Positions 22,001 through 33,839 of a stretch of 64,000 nt of DNA are shown here, piece by piece. This DNA is from Sternotherus odoratus (Eukaryota; Chordata; Testudines; Kinosternidae). Each line of letters opens with the position of its first letter. The stretch's first letter is position 1. Under the pieces are notes generated by a model. That model did not search any database. It worked only from the letters and a program-made list of their open reading frames with translations, and was not told the origin of the DNA. The DNA is taken from the NCBI GenBank assembly GCA_032164245.1, contig JAVMKO010000001.1, positions 248,939,644 to 249,003,643 of the forward strand, written 5' to 3'. The position numbers and the translations under genes were made by a program.

Positions 22001-22488
22001 CAGCTTCCCTCGCCTGCAAATCTGGGTCTGTGTCCATTGCTCCTTTTTGCTGCTTCTTCTCTGGTCTGGTGCTAACCCCTGAGGGTTATGTCTGCTCTTA
22101 GCCCACTTGACAAGTTTGATTGTCCTTGATCTGTCTCTCCTTCCTCATTCACACCTCATTCATTCAACAGGGCACTTGATTATAAAGTGGGGGGGGGGGG
22201 AGATCTTATTCTACTTCTAGCAGAGACATTTTTCTTTTACCTTAATTATACTACCTTGGGGGCTATAACAGATTACCAAAGTTCAATACAGAGTTTCTAA
22301 AACAAGGTTATATGAAAAGGCATAACACAAAAGTCATTTAAAAGTTAAACAACCCCCTCCCCCCGCTCTTGCCACCCCTCCCTCCCCCCCTCCCCCGGGC
22401 CTTTTTAAAAAAATTCATGTTAGTGGTCCGCGGGATTCAAAATTGTGAGTTTAGTGGTCCCTGAGGTCCGAAAGGTTGGCGACCACTG
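19068..22488. mobile_element. Large hAT non-autonomous element carrying a tandem array
   Basis: Terminal inverted repeats CAGCGGTCGCCAACC and GGTTGGCGACCACTG are flanked by a perfect 8-bp target duplication TGCTAGAC (19060-19067 and 22489-22496). The element is 3.4 kb, of which about 2.5 kb is one minisatellite. The left flank (GTGGTCCGCGAG) and right flank (TAGTGGTCCGCGGG) carry related subterminal motifs. No transposase domain is present. Confidence 0.93.
19180..21650. repeat. 59-60-bp GC/purine-rich minisatellite, about 41 units
   Basis: Units read GGAGACGGAGCCGGGGCCGG, then GAGAGAAGAGGCGAGCGGGG, then TGGGGAGAAGAGCGGGGGCC. Variant units have GAGGGGGTGGGGGGGAAGAG. The + strand is strongly purine-biased with many G-runs. 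Diagnostic variants (GCGAGCAGGG) occur at 19737, 20622 and 21397, so blocks of about 885 and 775 bp have been duplicated. Because the unit length often keeps frames open, five ORFs of 740-988 codons arise here on both strands. None is a gene. Confidence 0.95.
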
Positions 22489-22496
22489 TGCTAGAC

Positions 22497-23038
22497 TGTT
22501 GGAGTGAAACGTTCAGTAACACAGCTGCTGGTTGTGCTTGGAAACGGAGTGAATATTATAAAACCAATATGGCTTCAGTAGCTCTTGAATTAAATCCAGT
22601 ATTAGATATTAGCATCACAAACTGCATATGCTCCATGGGAAAACTCCTGTTTTTTGTATGACTTTATAGTAGGCTTCCCACATTATTTATTTCAATGCAG
22701 CTTCACTAGCAGTTCTGCCAGTCTAAATGACAAGATAAACATGATGTAACCTAATCTTGTTAATTCTCATTAGTTTAGCATTTCTGTTATTTTGTAAAAT
22801 AGAACATTTTGGGCTCACTTCTTCTTATGGCTTTTCAGTTAGCAGTTTGTTAATTACTCCCCATTAGGTCTCTGGCGTTTAGGGCAGCGACGAAGCCCCT
22901 CCACTCCTGTCGGTTTCTGGCAAGTCTTTCAGTGGTTCCCCAGCTGTGCCCCAAGGTTTCCAGCTCAGAAAGATTATTATTAAGGTTGCAAAGTCAATCC
23001 TCCAAAAGTTAGGAAATTCCAGTATGATGGGGTGTATA
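22497..23038. other. No gene seen
   Basis: AT-rich sequence between two hAT elements, without recognisable features. Confidence 0.5.
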
Positions 23039-23046
23039 CCTCACAC

Positions 23047-23479
23047 CAGGGCCGGCGACGGGGGTACTATGGGTAGAGCTGTACCGGGCCCCGGTACACA
23101 GCAGTACCCGTAGTCATCCCCCCTTGTCGCCGGGCCTGGAGAGCGGGGAAGGGGCGGGGAGGCGGCGCGGCTCTCCTCCGGATGAGTGCATGTGTCCCCG
23201 GCAGGAGCAGTGAGCCCGGCCGGCGGCAGCGGTGCAGTCTGGGGGAGAAAGTGCGGGGGGGGGGGGGAGCAGCAAGGGCGGCTCGTGCCGCAGGACCCCG
23301 CGCTGCTGCCAGCCGCTGTCAGCTGTGGGGGGGGGGAGAGGGAATGCCTGCTGGGCTGGGGGGCCCCCATCTGGGCTTCCCCCCCCAGCCGCTGTCAGCT
23401 GGGGGGGGAGTGCCAGCTGGGCTGGGGGACCCCCAAACGATCAGAGTAGGGCCCCCCCAAATTTCTGTCGCCGGCCCTG
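23047..23479. mobile_element. hAT non-autonomous element (GGGCCGGCGAC family), copy 3
   Basis: CAGGGCCGGCGACGGGGG at the left and CTGTCGCCGGCCCTG at the right, with a perfect 8-bp target duplication CCTCACAC (23039-23046 and 23480-23487). The interior contains the same GCTGTCAGCTGGGGGG modules as copy 1, in the opposite orientation. Confidence 0.92.
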
Positions 23480-23487
23480 CCTCACAC

Positions 23488-24540
23488 TGTCAGAGAAAGC
23501 ATTGATTAGAGTAAGACAGCAATTAGTGCAATGGGTTGCACCTGGAAGGTGGGCCAGGACCTAGTTAGGGTTAGGCCCGGATGGGGAGGAGCTAGGTGAT
23601 TAATAAAGGAAGCACTTCAGAGGAGCAGAAGGGAAGGTCGGGGAGAGTAGGCTTTGGGCTGGTCTCCCAAGAAGGTAGTTCTGGTGAAAGGCCGGGATGG
23701 ATACTGGGAATCCACAAGAGTGGAATGAGTTCTTGTGGTGAGCCTTGACAAAAGGGCAAGACCCCAGGGGGAGGCTATCTGGGGGCTGGGTTTCTGGAGG
23801 AAAGGGACATGGATATGCAAAGTGGCAGACAGGAACCAGACCTCCTCCTTCCCCAGGTTCCTGGATCACAAGCAGAGAGAGGTGCCTCACTGAAGCCTGG
23901 ATTTAGGTGCTTTTTCTTCAACGCTCAGCTCCTATTGACTTCAGTTGTGGAGGTGAGTAATCAGCACTTCTGTAAATTAGACACCAGGGTATTAAGTCGA
24001 ACACGGAAAATGAGGAAAACACAAGTAGTGGCCATATGTGAAAAAATCTGGTTTAGGTGACTTGCTCAGCCTCCCACAAGAAATTTGTAGTAAATATAGG
24101 GATAGTCAGTTAATTTATTCCCCTCTGCTTTTTCTTTCACATCATGGAATATGAACCTTAAAATGTTCACGTCTGAATTCAACTTTTGAACCCAACAAAT
24201 CTGCATCAGTCTCAAATCAGGCCAGACATACCAAATTGTTGTTTGGAACTTTATTTTTAAATGCTTTGTAAATCTCCACATAGTTAATTATTAGCTTAAT
24301 TATAGCTAATCAAATTATCAAATTAATGGCTTATTTACTGAGCACCAAATTCTGGTGTCACTGAAGTTAATGGCAAAATTTTCATTAACTTGAAGACTGA
24401 CAGCTTGTTCAATGTTTCAGAATCTCCCAGAATTTGAGGTGATCATCTTTCACACAAGACATAAATCTGAGGTCCTGGCCACTTGTACTTATTTAAGATC
24501 CTATAACACGTTTGAAAGAGTAATCTCATTTCCCAGGCTA
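23488..24540. other. No gene seen
   Basis: Short ORFs only. The patch at 24342-24400 resembles a decayed amniote repeat but is too short to classify. Confidence 0.4.
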
Positions 24541-25425
24541 AAGTCCAGTTTGAGGAAACATAATCCCAACTATACATATAAAATGATGAGGGTCTAAATT
24601 CGCTGTTATCACTCAAGAAAGAGATCTTGGAGTGATTGTGCATAGTTCTCTGAAAACATCTACTCAATGTGCAGGGGCAGTCAAAAAAGCGAACAGAATG
24701 TTGGGAATCACTAAAAAAGGGATAGATAATAAGACAGACAATATCATATTGCCATTATATAAATCCATGGTATACCCACATCTAGAATACTGCTTGCCGA
24801 TTTGGTCACCACATCTTAAAAAAGATATATTTGACCTGAAAAATGTTCAGAAAATGGCAACAAAAATTATTAGGGGTATGGAACGACTGCAGTATGAGGA
24901 GAGATTAATAAGACTAGGACTTTCAGCTTGGAAAAGAGATGACTAAGGGGAGATATGATAGATGTCTATCAAATAAAGACTGATGTGGAGAAAGTAAATA
25001 AGGAAGTGTTATTTACGCCATCTCATAACACAAGAACTATGGGACATGATCTGAAATTAATAGGCAGCAGGTTTAAAACAAGTAGAATGAAGTATTTTTT
25101 TTCACAGAATGCACAGTCAACCTGTGGAACTCCTTGCCAGAGGATGTTGTGAAGGCCAAGACTATAATAGGCCTCAAAAAAGAACTAGATAAGTTAACAG
25201 AGGACAGGTCCATCAATAGCTATTAACAAGAATGGACAGAGATGGTGTCCCGAGCCTCTGTTTGTCAGGAGGTGGAAATAGGTGACAAGGGATGGATCAC
25301 TTGATGATTACCTGTTCTGTTCATTTCCCCTGAAGCACCTGGCATTGCCTACTGTCAGAAGACCAAACACTGGGCTAGCTGTACCATTGGGCTGACCCAT
25401 TATGGCCATTGTTATGTTCTTGAGT
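24541..25425 (+). pseudogene. CR1 LINE fragment, ORF2 C-terminus plus 3' end
   Basis: The frame from 24632 reads AVKKANRMLGITKKGIDNK and LPLYKSMVYPHLEYCLPIWS, the same blocks as the CR1 at 38.1 kb. It stops early at about 24944; later blocks appear in other frames. The copy ends in TATGGCCATTGTTATGTTCTT, close to the CR1 3' terminus. It is 5'-truncated and decayed. Confidence 0.85.
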
Positions 25426-25589
25426 AATTACATTCTGACAAATTAAAATCCTCTTTCATCCAGTCATAGCTAAATATAGTCTTCATGTCCATTCCTAAAT
25501 TGTTAGACAGGTACCCGCACTTCCATCAGGGGTGAAATGGTTATTGAAATTATATGGTTTATTCATGCTCCCACAGAAGTCAATGGGAG

Positions 25590-25725
25590 CCGTACAAGGC
25601 TCTTAGGAGCTGATTCTGCAAAGACTTACCCCTTGCAATAGTGACTTTGGTGGGATTACTCACAATAGTGGGTGCCAGGCTTAGACACAGCATTTGTAGG
25701 ATCAGACCCTTTGATGCTATTTTTC
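25590..25725. repeat. Ancient palindromic DNA-element-like repeat
   Basis: GATTCTGCAAAGACTTACCC, ACTTTGGTGGGATTACTCAC and TTTGTAGGATCAGACC fit an old palindromic repeat common in amniote genomes. The family name is uncertain. Confidence 0.4.
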
Positions 25726-27003
25726 GTTCATAGCTTTTCCCACTTGGAAAAAGAGACGTGCAGAGGCAGTTGATTAGGTGAAATAAAGTATACAATCTTG
25801 TTAAAAGTATACTTTCTGCATTTTTCAAAATCTCTCAAGTGGGCCAAATAATTATCGTCTGTGCAATAGAACAGTATGTACTTAATAAAATATACAATGG
25901 CAGGTACATCACAATAGCCTCTAAACTCTTTAGCTCACTGTACTGGTTTTCTAATACAACTTTGACTTTTAAATCTTAAGTCCCTTAGGAAAGTAAGATG
26001 TGGTTTAGCTGGACTTGGTTTCTATATCAGAGATTTAATGACCCTCCTCTTTACTGTCTTGCTGTGAAATACTAGCTTTTATATTGGTTTTACAGCTTGT
26101 TAAACAGATTTTTCTTTTCCATGTTGGATGAGTCCAGTGTTCATAGCTGGAGGAGGATCAGCAATTTAATGAAACATAGTATTTTTATTATTGCATGCCC
26201 CAAACAGTTCCAGTCGATAGAAAGCCAGTTCCAAAGGGACATTCTACAGTTTATGACAGGAACAGTTATGAGAGTTGAATGCACAACCGGAGAGGATTTT
26301 ATTTTTAAAAATCCCCTTTCCCTTTTCTCAGTTCTTAGCACATGGCTAAAATTAGGTGAGCACAGTAGTAAAGAGACAACACTAAAATAATTTTCTATAG
26401 GCAAGAAATAGGGAGAAAACAATGTGGAAAGCTGCCTAAAACTATTTCACTAGAATCTGAACTGCGGACACCATCGGCAGGCATGGGTCATCTCTGCCCA
26501 GCACTGCTCTCCCACTGGCATTATTACTCCACCTTGGTGAGAAGCAGAAGCTAAGTCGGCAAGAGAGCGTCTCCCACTGACATAGTGTCAGTATGGACAG
26601 TGCAGAACTTGGGGAAGGGAGGTGGGAATTTTTCACACCCCTAAGCCATGTAAGTTAGATCGACTTAACCAGTAGTGTAGACCTGCCCTTAGAAAACTCT
26701 TTGATTTACTTCTCTCTAAATCACAGGGACCTGAAACTAAACTGCACATGGGGAGGGGGGGTGTAGGGTGCTTTCCAGAGGGTGCTGCGGGGTACTCCCA
26801 CTGCCTGTGGGCTTGCAGCAGACCTACTGGAATTGCTTCAAAATGCAGGTGTATTTCTATTTCTGCAGGTGCATATTAGGAGACCTGAGAGGGCTTTGAA
26901 AATGCTAATTAAATACTCACCTGCCCTTGAGGTAGCTGCTATTACTAGATGATATCCATATAGTCTCCTCAAGTGGCTTGGTTTTGCTCCCTTCCTTTGT
27001 AAT
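25726..27003. other. No gene seen; decayed Harbinger-like end
   Basis: About 26440-26697 ends GTGTAGACCTGCCC followed by TTA, the usual right end of turtle Harbinger-type MITEs. The left end is diverged. No exon or intact ORF is supported elsewhere in the interval. Confidence 0.35.
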
Positions 27004-27641
27004 CAGGGGTGAAAGTAGGTGTAGGAACTTACCAGTACGGGGCTGGGTTGAGGCTGGCTCTGCCCCCCCGAAAGGGTGGGGCCTCAGGTGGAAGGGGGGG
27101 GGCTGTAGGGGGGTCAAAGCCAGCCCCGGCCCTCCCTGTACTAGTAAGTGTCTCCTCCACCTCTCCCCTCCCCCTCTGCTGAGGTAGCACCAGTGGCCCG
27201 GGGCTCTGGCAGGAGTTTAAAGGGCCCGGGGTGGTACCAACGGCCGAGCCCTGGGCCCTTTAAATTGTCCCCAGACCCTCACCACCGCTTCCCCAGGGCT
27301 CTGGTAGCAGGGCTCCAGGGATGGAACTCCAGCTGCTGCTACCGGCCTCGGCCCTTTAAATTGTTTCTGGAGCCCTGGGGAGGCAGTGGCGGGGCTCCAG
27401 CAGCTATTTAAAGGGCCCAGGGCTTGGCTGCCCCTACAACCCGGGCCCTTTAAATCACCGCCCCAGCCCCACTGCTGCTACCCCAGGGCTCTGGCAGCAA
27501 TTTAAGGGGCCAGGGCTCTAGCTGCTGCTGGGGGCCCCAGGCCCTTTAAATTGCACCTGGGGAAGCTGATCCTCTTGGGTACGGCGCACCGGCTCTCGGT
27601 GGTACGCCATACTGGGGCATACCGGCTTACTTTCACCTCTG
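27004..27641. mobile_element. hAT-like non-autonomous element with internal repeats
   Basis: Ends CAGGGGTGAAAGTAGG and CTTACTTTCACCTCTG are inverted. Flanks TTTGTAAT and GTTGTATT match at 6 of 8 positions, consistent with an aged 8-bp duplication. The interior repeats AGGGCTCTGGCAGCA and GCCCTTTAAATTG modules about every 90-120 bp. Confidence 0.7.
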
Positions 27642-27720
27642 GTTGTATTTAACAAAAGCCATTCAAATGAACCCTCAGTTTGTGGAAGCTCGTGGAAATG
27701 GACAAGTGTCACAACCTGCC

Positions 27721-28195
27721 TGTCACAGGGTCTGCGCAGGTTTCCACCCTCTCGTCTCTGTGCCCTCTGCTTAGGCTGGTCAAAGAAAGAGTCCCAATGT
27801 CTTCTTTAGGTGTTTCAACCACGTGCCTTTATTTACAGTGCTTTGTGCAGCCCCAATTTCCCCCCAACAGTCCCGTCCCCCCCGACCCTTCCCAGGGTCT
27901 TCTGGCTTTTGAAGCTCCCTTCAGTCAGTAGCGAGACAGAGATGCAGCCCTCCTGTCCCCTTCCCCAGCTAGCCTCCCGATTGAGCTTTTCCCAGGGCTT
28001 ATCTACCCCTCCCAGTCCTCAACCCAGCTGGCTCTACTTGGCTCAGCCTAGTACCCTGAGCCTGCCCTCGTTAGGGCCCGCAGCTGGGCTCCCTGCTGAG
28101 TGCCCGGGCCCCCACACCTGACCACCCTGCCAGGCAGCAGGGCGCAACCAGCTTTTTAGCAGGGCATCCAAGGGGTTTACCTCTGCCCTGTTACA
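27721..28195 (-). mobile_element. Solo LTR, 475 bp
   Basis: Termini TGTCACAGGG and CCCTGTTACA form a 10-bp near-perfect inverted repeat. A perfect 5-bp duplication CTGCC flanks it (27716-27720 and 28196-28200). TTTATT at about 27829 gives an AATAAA poly(A) signal on the - strand, which sets the orientation. No internal region is present. Confidence 0.88.
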
Positions 28196-28200
28196 CTGCC

Positions 28201-29511
28201 CTCCAGTCCAGCTAATTTAGGCTATCTTGGAGCAAGGGGAGAGTTTCACACTGTCACCAAATTCTCCCCACAACTCTACCCCTCTCAGCCTGGCTAGCAT
28301 TTCACTCTGAACACATTGCTCTCCGAAGGGGTACAATGGGAAGGTACAGGAGTAAACACAGTGCCTATTAAACAATCTTTTAAATTCTTGCTTTCCGGAC
28401 TCCAGTCTTCCCCAACAATGTTGACCCCTTGCTTATAATGGGGAATGACCCAGTTTCCTATTTACATAGTGCTGCAGTGAATGAATGTGGCTGTGGAGTC
28501 ACACTGCTCTCACTGTTTCCTTCCTTGACTGCCAGTGTGTGCTGGTGAATTACAGGCTTATCCTTGTCTATTCTTTGGGTGCACTAGTCCAACATTAAGC
28601 ACTGAAAAGCAATAAACTAAGAAAGGGGCTTTATTTGCTGGGGCTTACGGAGATCGGATTTCATACAGTCTCCTCTAGCCTACACACTTATGTTTCCCCC
28701 TCTCGTATGGTGTTTTAACCACAGTTTTAATTAACACCGTCTTTCATGCTGGTGAGGAAAGATTACGTTTGACACTTCTCTTGTGGAGGAGAAAGGAAAT
28801 TTCCATCTCCAGTCACACATGCTTAATTCAGTGTACCTGGTAAAAATGTCAGTTTCACTTTTTTGTCCTTATGTGTGTGTGAGAGAGTGTGTGAGAGTGT
28901 GTGTGTGTGTGTGTGTGTACACACAAAAAAGAATTTGAAGGGACCAGTTGTTCCTCCTAAAATGCTAAAAACGTGTAAATTCAACTGGATTCTGCTGTTC
29001 ACTTCTTAGTGTCTGGTGCCCCCACAGCCCCAGCAAAGTACAATCTCTAGGATTACAGGTAACTGAAACTGACAGCTAGAGTTCTTACTTACACAAGGAT
29101 GAGTGCTCTGAGAAATCATCTTTCAGTGATGCACAACACATGCGTTGCAGCTTGTAATTGTAATGTCTCTGCTGTCTCCATTTGAAACTCACTAAGGGCT
29201 TTTTAAACTAAACCAACTTCTTAAAAATAAAAATGGTCATCTTTGATGGGTGCAATATCTATAGGTAAATAGATAATAAATAAAATACACACAAATATTG
29301 TGCGTTCTAATGTATCTAGTTCTTAAGATGAAGTCACAAATGTTCTCTTCTCCTTTACTTGGGGTACATCCACAATGTGAGCTGGGGGTGTGATTCCCAG
29401 TTTGAGGGACATACTCATTCTCCCCCTGGTTGAGCTAGTGTTGTGGTGGCAGTGCAAGTGGTAGGAAGGGCTAGCTGCCCCAAAAAGTCACCTGTCTGAG
29501 ACATGAGACTA
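28201..29511. other. No gene seen; TG-rich patch
   Basis: An interrupted TG/GA microsatellite lies at about 28872-28918. Otherwise unique-looking AT-rich sequence without supported features. Confidence 0.5.
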
Positions 29512-29648
29512 CCCTGTTTCCCCGAAAGTAAGACATCCCCCGAAAATAAGACGTACTTCAAGTTTTGCCTCTCGCTGTAATATAATGTAATGTAATTTTG
29601 GGAGCAAAAATTAATATAAGACACTGTCTTATTTTCGGGGAAACACGG
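29512..29648. mobile_element. Short TA-flanked MITE
   Basis: 137 bp. Inverted ends CCCTGTTTCCCCGAAAGTAA and TTATTTTCGGGGAAACACGG are flanked by TA (29510-29511 and 29649-29650). The whole unit can fold on itself. A mariner-type origin is likely from the TA duplication. Confidence 0.8.
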
Positions 29649-29799
29649 TAGCTGCTCTCATTCCATATACACTCTTGTTTTAGCACACTGGCTTGATCAG
29701 AGGTAGTGTGGAAATATGCCCCCAAGCCTGGAATCAGACCTCCAGACCCAAGGGAAGAGGTAACTTTATTCCTGGTCTCTGTGCTTTGTGTAAGGCTCT

Positions 29800-30000
29800 C
29801 CCATTGTTGTATAATTTATTATTATTTATTTAAAATAATCAAGATCAGGGTTCCAGCATGTATCTGTAAGAGACCATCCCAGTCCTGAAGAAATTACAAT
29901 CTAAATTGGCAAGACAGATAAAGGCTAGAAAGGGATACAGAGGCACAGAGAGGTGAAGTGACTTGCCAAAAGTCACACAGCAGGTTGGTAGCAGAATTAG
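29800..30000 (+). repeat. MIR-like amniote SINE fragment
   Basis: CTGAAGAAATTACAATCTAA followed by AGAGGCACAGAGAGGTGAAG and TGACTTGCC..AGTCACACAGCAGG, the core pattern of MIR/CORE-type SINEs. Diverged and truncated on the right by the LTR-like sequence. Confidence 0.65.
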
Positions 30001-30001
30001 G

Positions 30002-30240
30002 TGTGACGGTGTACCCCGTAAGGCTTTATGGGGGTGTGTGCGTGCCTGTAAATATATGTATGATGTTACTGGAATATGGTTTTGCTAAAAAGTTATATCT
30101 CTGTGAGGGTAATGATCTGCAGGATCTGTTCATCCTACTTGTATGTATATTTCTATTTTGTATTCAGAAATTGTTTTATAGGTGGGCATGATCACCCCGG
30201 TTAACAGCCCACGCTAATTGAATAACCACATCATTATCAC
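30002..30240 (+). mobile_element. LTR-like fragment
   Basis: TGTGACGGTGTACCCCGTAA looks like an LTR 5' edge and is followed by AT-rich sequence. No matching 3' edge or target duplication was found, so the call is tentative. Confidence 0.35.
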
Positions 30241-30322
30241 CCTGATTTGGCTTCAGACCATTCAACATATACTTTATTATCCAATAAACAGCTTCATCAT
30301 GATCTACATTTTTTTAAAAAAA

Positions 30323-30534
30323 TCAGAGAGGTAACCGTGTTAGTCTGGAATTGCAGAAGTGACAAAGAGTCCTGTGGCACCTTAAAGACTAACTAAAGTA
30401 CTGAAGCATAAGCTTTCGTGGGCTAATATCCACTTCATCGCATGCATCCGACGAAGTGGGTATTAGCCCACGAAAGCTGATGCTTCAATACTTTACTTAG
30501 TGTTTAAGGTGCCACAGGACTCTTTGTCACTTCA
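30323..30534. mobile_element. Head-to-head pair of Penelope terminal repeats (palindrome)
   Basis: The left arm 30323-30440 is on the - strand and the right arm 30441-30534 on the + strand. Both contain CCCACGAAAGC and AAGGTGCCACAGGACTCTTTG. The left arm also has the CCGTGTTAGTCTGGAATTGC end seen at 62.3 kb. No RT sequence lies between them. Penelope-like elements often carry inverted or tandem terminal repeats. Confidence 0.75.
30448..30485 (+). ncRNA. Hammerhead-ribozyme-like motif
   Basis: The order is CCGACGA (30448-30454), a stem GTGGG/CCCAC with a TATTAG loop, GAAA (30472-30475), then a minimal third stem GC..GC. This is the layout of the short hammerheads known in Penelope terminal repeats. 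The conserved CUGANGA box has C in place of U at its second base, so activity is doubtful. Confidence 0.5.
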
Positions 30535-32972
30535 TTTTAAAAAAAGTAATTTCTCCCATCTGGAATTATAACCAATGATACCTGCTTCCACTCCAAGCTG
30601 CTGGAATTCACTTTTAAAATTTTTAAATAATTTCTTTCTGTGATACGCTGCTAAATTGCCCAGGGAAAATCCAGAAATAGATCATTCTGTTTCCAGTACG
30701 TAATAGACCCTTTTGGTTGTTTTTTGTTTTTTAAAAAAAGAAATATCAGAAAAATATTTTAAATGTCCCATTAGAATAGTAACTGTCAAATAGAGCTGAA
30801 ATCTCTAGACTCCTTGTCTGATCTAGGGATTTTACAGGTTTATATATTTCTAAGAGTGGAACCAATTTTCCCTTCAATGTCTACAATCCCCTCATTTCCC
30901 CCACCCCATATATTCAGGAATCTCACTGACAAGGAGTTGTTCAGCTGAACCCAGGCTACATAAATTACACTTCCGCTGGGATCTGTCTGAAGATTCCACT
31001 CTTTTGCCAAAAACTAAATTTTACTTTAGCAAGCAAAAGAGACCAGAGGCATTGACTCTCCACTTTTCCTGGTGTGTGGGGGGGTGCTTCACCCCAGACC
31101 ATGCCACCCCTTTCCTCAAGATCCCACCCCTGCCCTGCCCCTCCCCGATTCCATCCCTTTCCCCAACATGCCCTGCCCTCACTCTGCTCCCTCCCCCACA
31201 CCGCCTCCTGCACACAGCTGAACAGCTGTTCACTGGGAGGGAGTGGGAGGCACTGATCAGTGGGGCTGCCAGTGGGTGCAGAGCATCCACTAATTTTTTC
31301 CAGTGGGTACACCAGCCCTGGAGCCTCCATGGAGTCAGCATCTACTTGCTTTCAGTCCATTCTGAATGTTTCTTGTCCTCATTTGCAACCTCTTCCCATG
31401 AGCGGCTGTATTATTACCCAGATGATGTTTGCTTCTCTTTCACAGCATGGATCCCCTCCCCCAGCAATCCATGCAACATAATCTCACCCCCAGTAATCCC
31501 AATATTGTCCAAGTAATGAGCTAACCATTGTGGGGTACATGGAATTGCCTCAAGGAAAAATCTAACTGGCAGCTCCCCTTTTGCTAATGGGGAAGCTTGA
31601 CCTGAGAAAATGGGCCATACCTTGGGATGCCTTAATACTTTGTCCTAGTTCTTTTTGTGGCCTAATGCTCAAATGGAAGAATAAATGAGAGAGAAACCAC
31701 CACTTCGGTGTGGGGAAGGGAAATATTGGACACTGCCTTTGTCAACAAAGCGACTTTCAAAAACCAATAAGAAAACCAAGCAATGAAGCTACTTATAATC
31801 CTTCCTTAACACTCTCATCCTCCCCACATGCTCTGCAAGAAGATAGCAGGAGGAACCTGTCTGGAATCTGAAATGTGTAAGAGCAACTAATACTAAACAG
31901 AGCTGGCTTTGTGCTTCCTCCTTCCTCACAAGATGACATACATAGGGGGCTGTACTAAAACTAATCATTGGCACTGTGCCTCTTTTCCTTTCCCCCTGGA
32001 GGTGATGTCAGGATTGGGGAGGAGGCAGGATGGCAACAGAAACATCTGAAACAAGGGAAGTGGCTTTGAGTTCCTCCTTCCTCCACAGAGAGCCGCTCTG
32101 CACCTCTGAAGACCTGTGTATACAAGTGCAGTGAGTGGTTTTGAACTAGTTCTTGGGTGATTGCCCCCATTACAAAACTAGGATTTGGCTTGACTAGCTG
32201 AGAAGAAACCCAGAGCTGGAACTGCAGAGAAGCAGCAGGCTAGACTTCAAGGTACGCTGGGTGGGGAAATTGTGCTCTGTCGTTAGTTAATTGTTTTAAT
32301 GAGCACCATATGATGCATGCTTTATACATACATTATCAATATGTAATTGTTAAGCCAATGGTATTTTTTCAGGTGGCTTTCTCTATGGTCTACAGACCAT
32401 TTCCCAATGGCCAGGGTCAATGCGGTCGTAGCTTTGGCTTTAGGAATTGCTTCTACTTTTCCAAGATAAATGTTAATCATTTGTTTTTGTTAAATCCAAA
32501 TTAGCAACTCGACAGGCTTCCTGGTCTTTGCTCTTCTGTTTTTTTTTAAAAAATGCTTACGTTAGTATATGTGTGGGTGGAAACAAAAAATATCAAACCA
32601 AGCTCTCCCCCACAGTGCTCTGCATGAACCAGAGTTTACCGTTAATCTTTCATTGTACCCAGACTTGTTTGGATATTCTTCAGTTTCAGTGTTATCCAAA
32701 TTTTATTTTCACATTATCATGCTAATATGATTTAGATTTATAAAGAAGCACTAATGCAACAACTAATTTGAACGCCAAAATTACAGCTTCCTCCTGCTCC
32801 TTATGAAGTAAAAATGGAAAATCCACAAACATTCCACGTGTATGTTGTGGGTTTTTTCTTTTTTTTTTTTTCTTGGCTGGGCTTTTTGTTTAAGCTACAG
32901 TAACACAGAACCTAGTTTAAAGTTCAGTATCTAAGATCATGTTAATATTTTTATGTACTTTGAAGGGGGAAA
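30535..32972. other. No gene seen; possible hAT end
   Basis: About 31060-31320 is C-rich and ends GTACACCAGCCCTG, which inverted resembles a hAT end; the other end is unclear. ORFs in this block are low-complexity. The rest is unique-looking. Confidence 0.4.
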
Positions 32973-33839
32973 TCTATATATATATAAAAGTCAAATGGTG
33001 TATGCGTGTGTGTATGCGTGCATGTATGTATGCTGCCTTACTCCTTCCACACCGTTTGAGCTAGAGACTTGAAATTTGGTACAGTTATAGGCTTTAGGGT
33101 CCTAATGACCGTAAAAGTCTAAAATTTTTCAAATCTCACCTCTGACGTCCCCCAGGGGTGAAATTCTTTGAAGGCCAATCACATCAGCTGGGCAGCTGCT
33201 GTTCTCTGTGACATAGTTATGATGTATAATACCCCCCGCCAACGGACCCTGCACTCGCTCAGCTCTCTGCCCTCTCCCCACCTCCGACGGACCCGAGTTG
33301 GGTTTGGTCGGAGGGTAAGTGAGCTGGGGGTGTTGGGTTTGGTCTGGGGGGGTGGGAAGGTGTCGGGGTGGGTGGGGGGTGAGGTGTGGGTGTTGGGGTG
33401 GGTGGGGGGTAAGGTGTGGGTGTTGGGCTTGGTTGGGGGGATGAGAAGGGGGGTCGGGGTTGGTCGAGGGGTAAGTGAGGTGTGGGTGTCGGGTTTGTTT
33501 GTGGTGGTAGGTAGGGGTGTCGGGTTTGGTTGGGGGGGAAAGTGAGGTGGGTGTGTCAGGTTTGGTCTACGGGGGGTGAGGTGTGGGTGTTGGTCAGGGG
33601 GTGTTGGGGTTGGTAGGGGGGGTGACGGGGTGTTGGGTTTGGGTGGCGGGGTGAAAATGTGAGTCTGGGTTGGTCGAGGGGTAAGTGAGGTGGGGGTGTC
33701 GGGTTTGGTCGGGGGGTGAGGTGGGGGTGTCAGGTTTGCTCTCTGCCCCCTCCCCCCTCCAACGGACCCCACACTCGCTCAGCTCTCTGCCCCCTCCCCA
33801 CCTCCGACGGACCCGAGCAACGCCGGGTATTTTTGCTAG
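32973..33839 (+). mobile_element. Non-autonomous Helitron, copy 1
   Basis: Starts TCTATATATATATAAAAG after an A and ends TTTTTGCTAG followed by T. These are the 5'-TC and CTRR-3' termini of Helitrons inserting between A and T. A hairpin ACCCG/CGGGT lies 7 bases before CTAG, as Helitrons require. The interior is a G/T-rich array (GGGTGAGGTGTGGGTGTTGG) of about 30-bp modules. No Rep/helicase frame is present. Confidence 0.85.

Noticed and set aside
23041..23564. Overlapping ORFs of 87-110 codons
   Set aside because: They lie within a GC-rich hAT non-autonomous element and appear on both strands.
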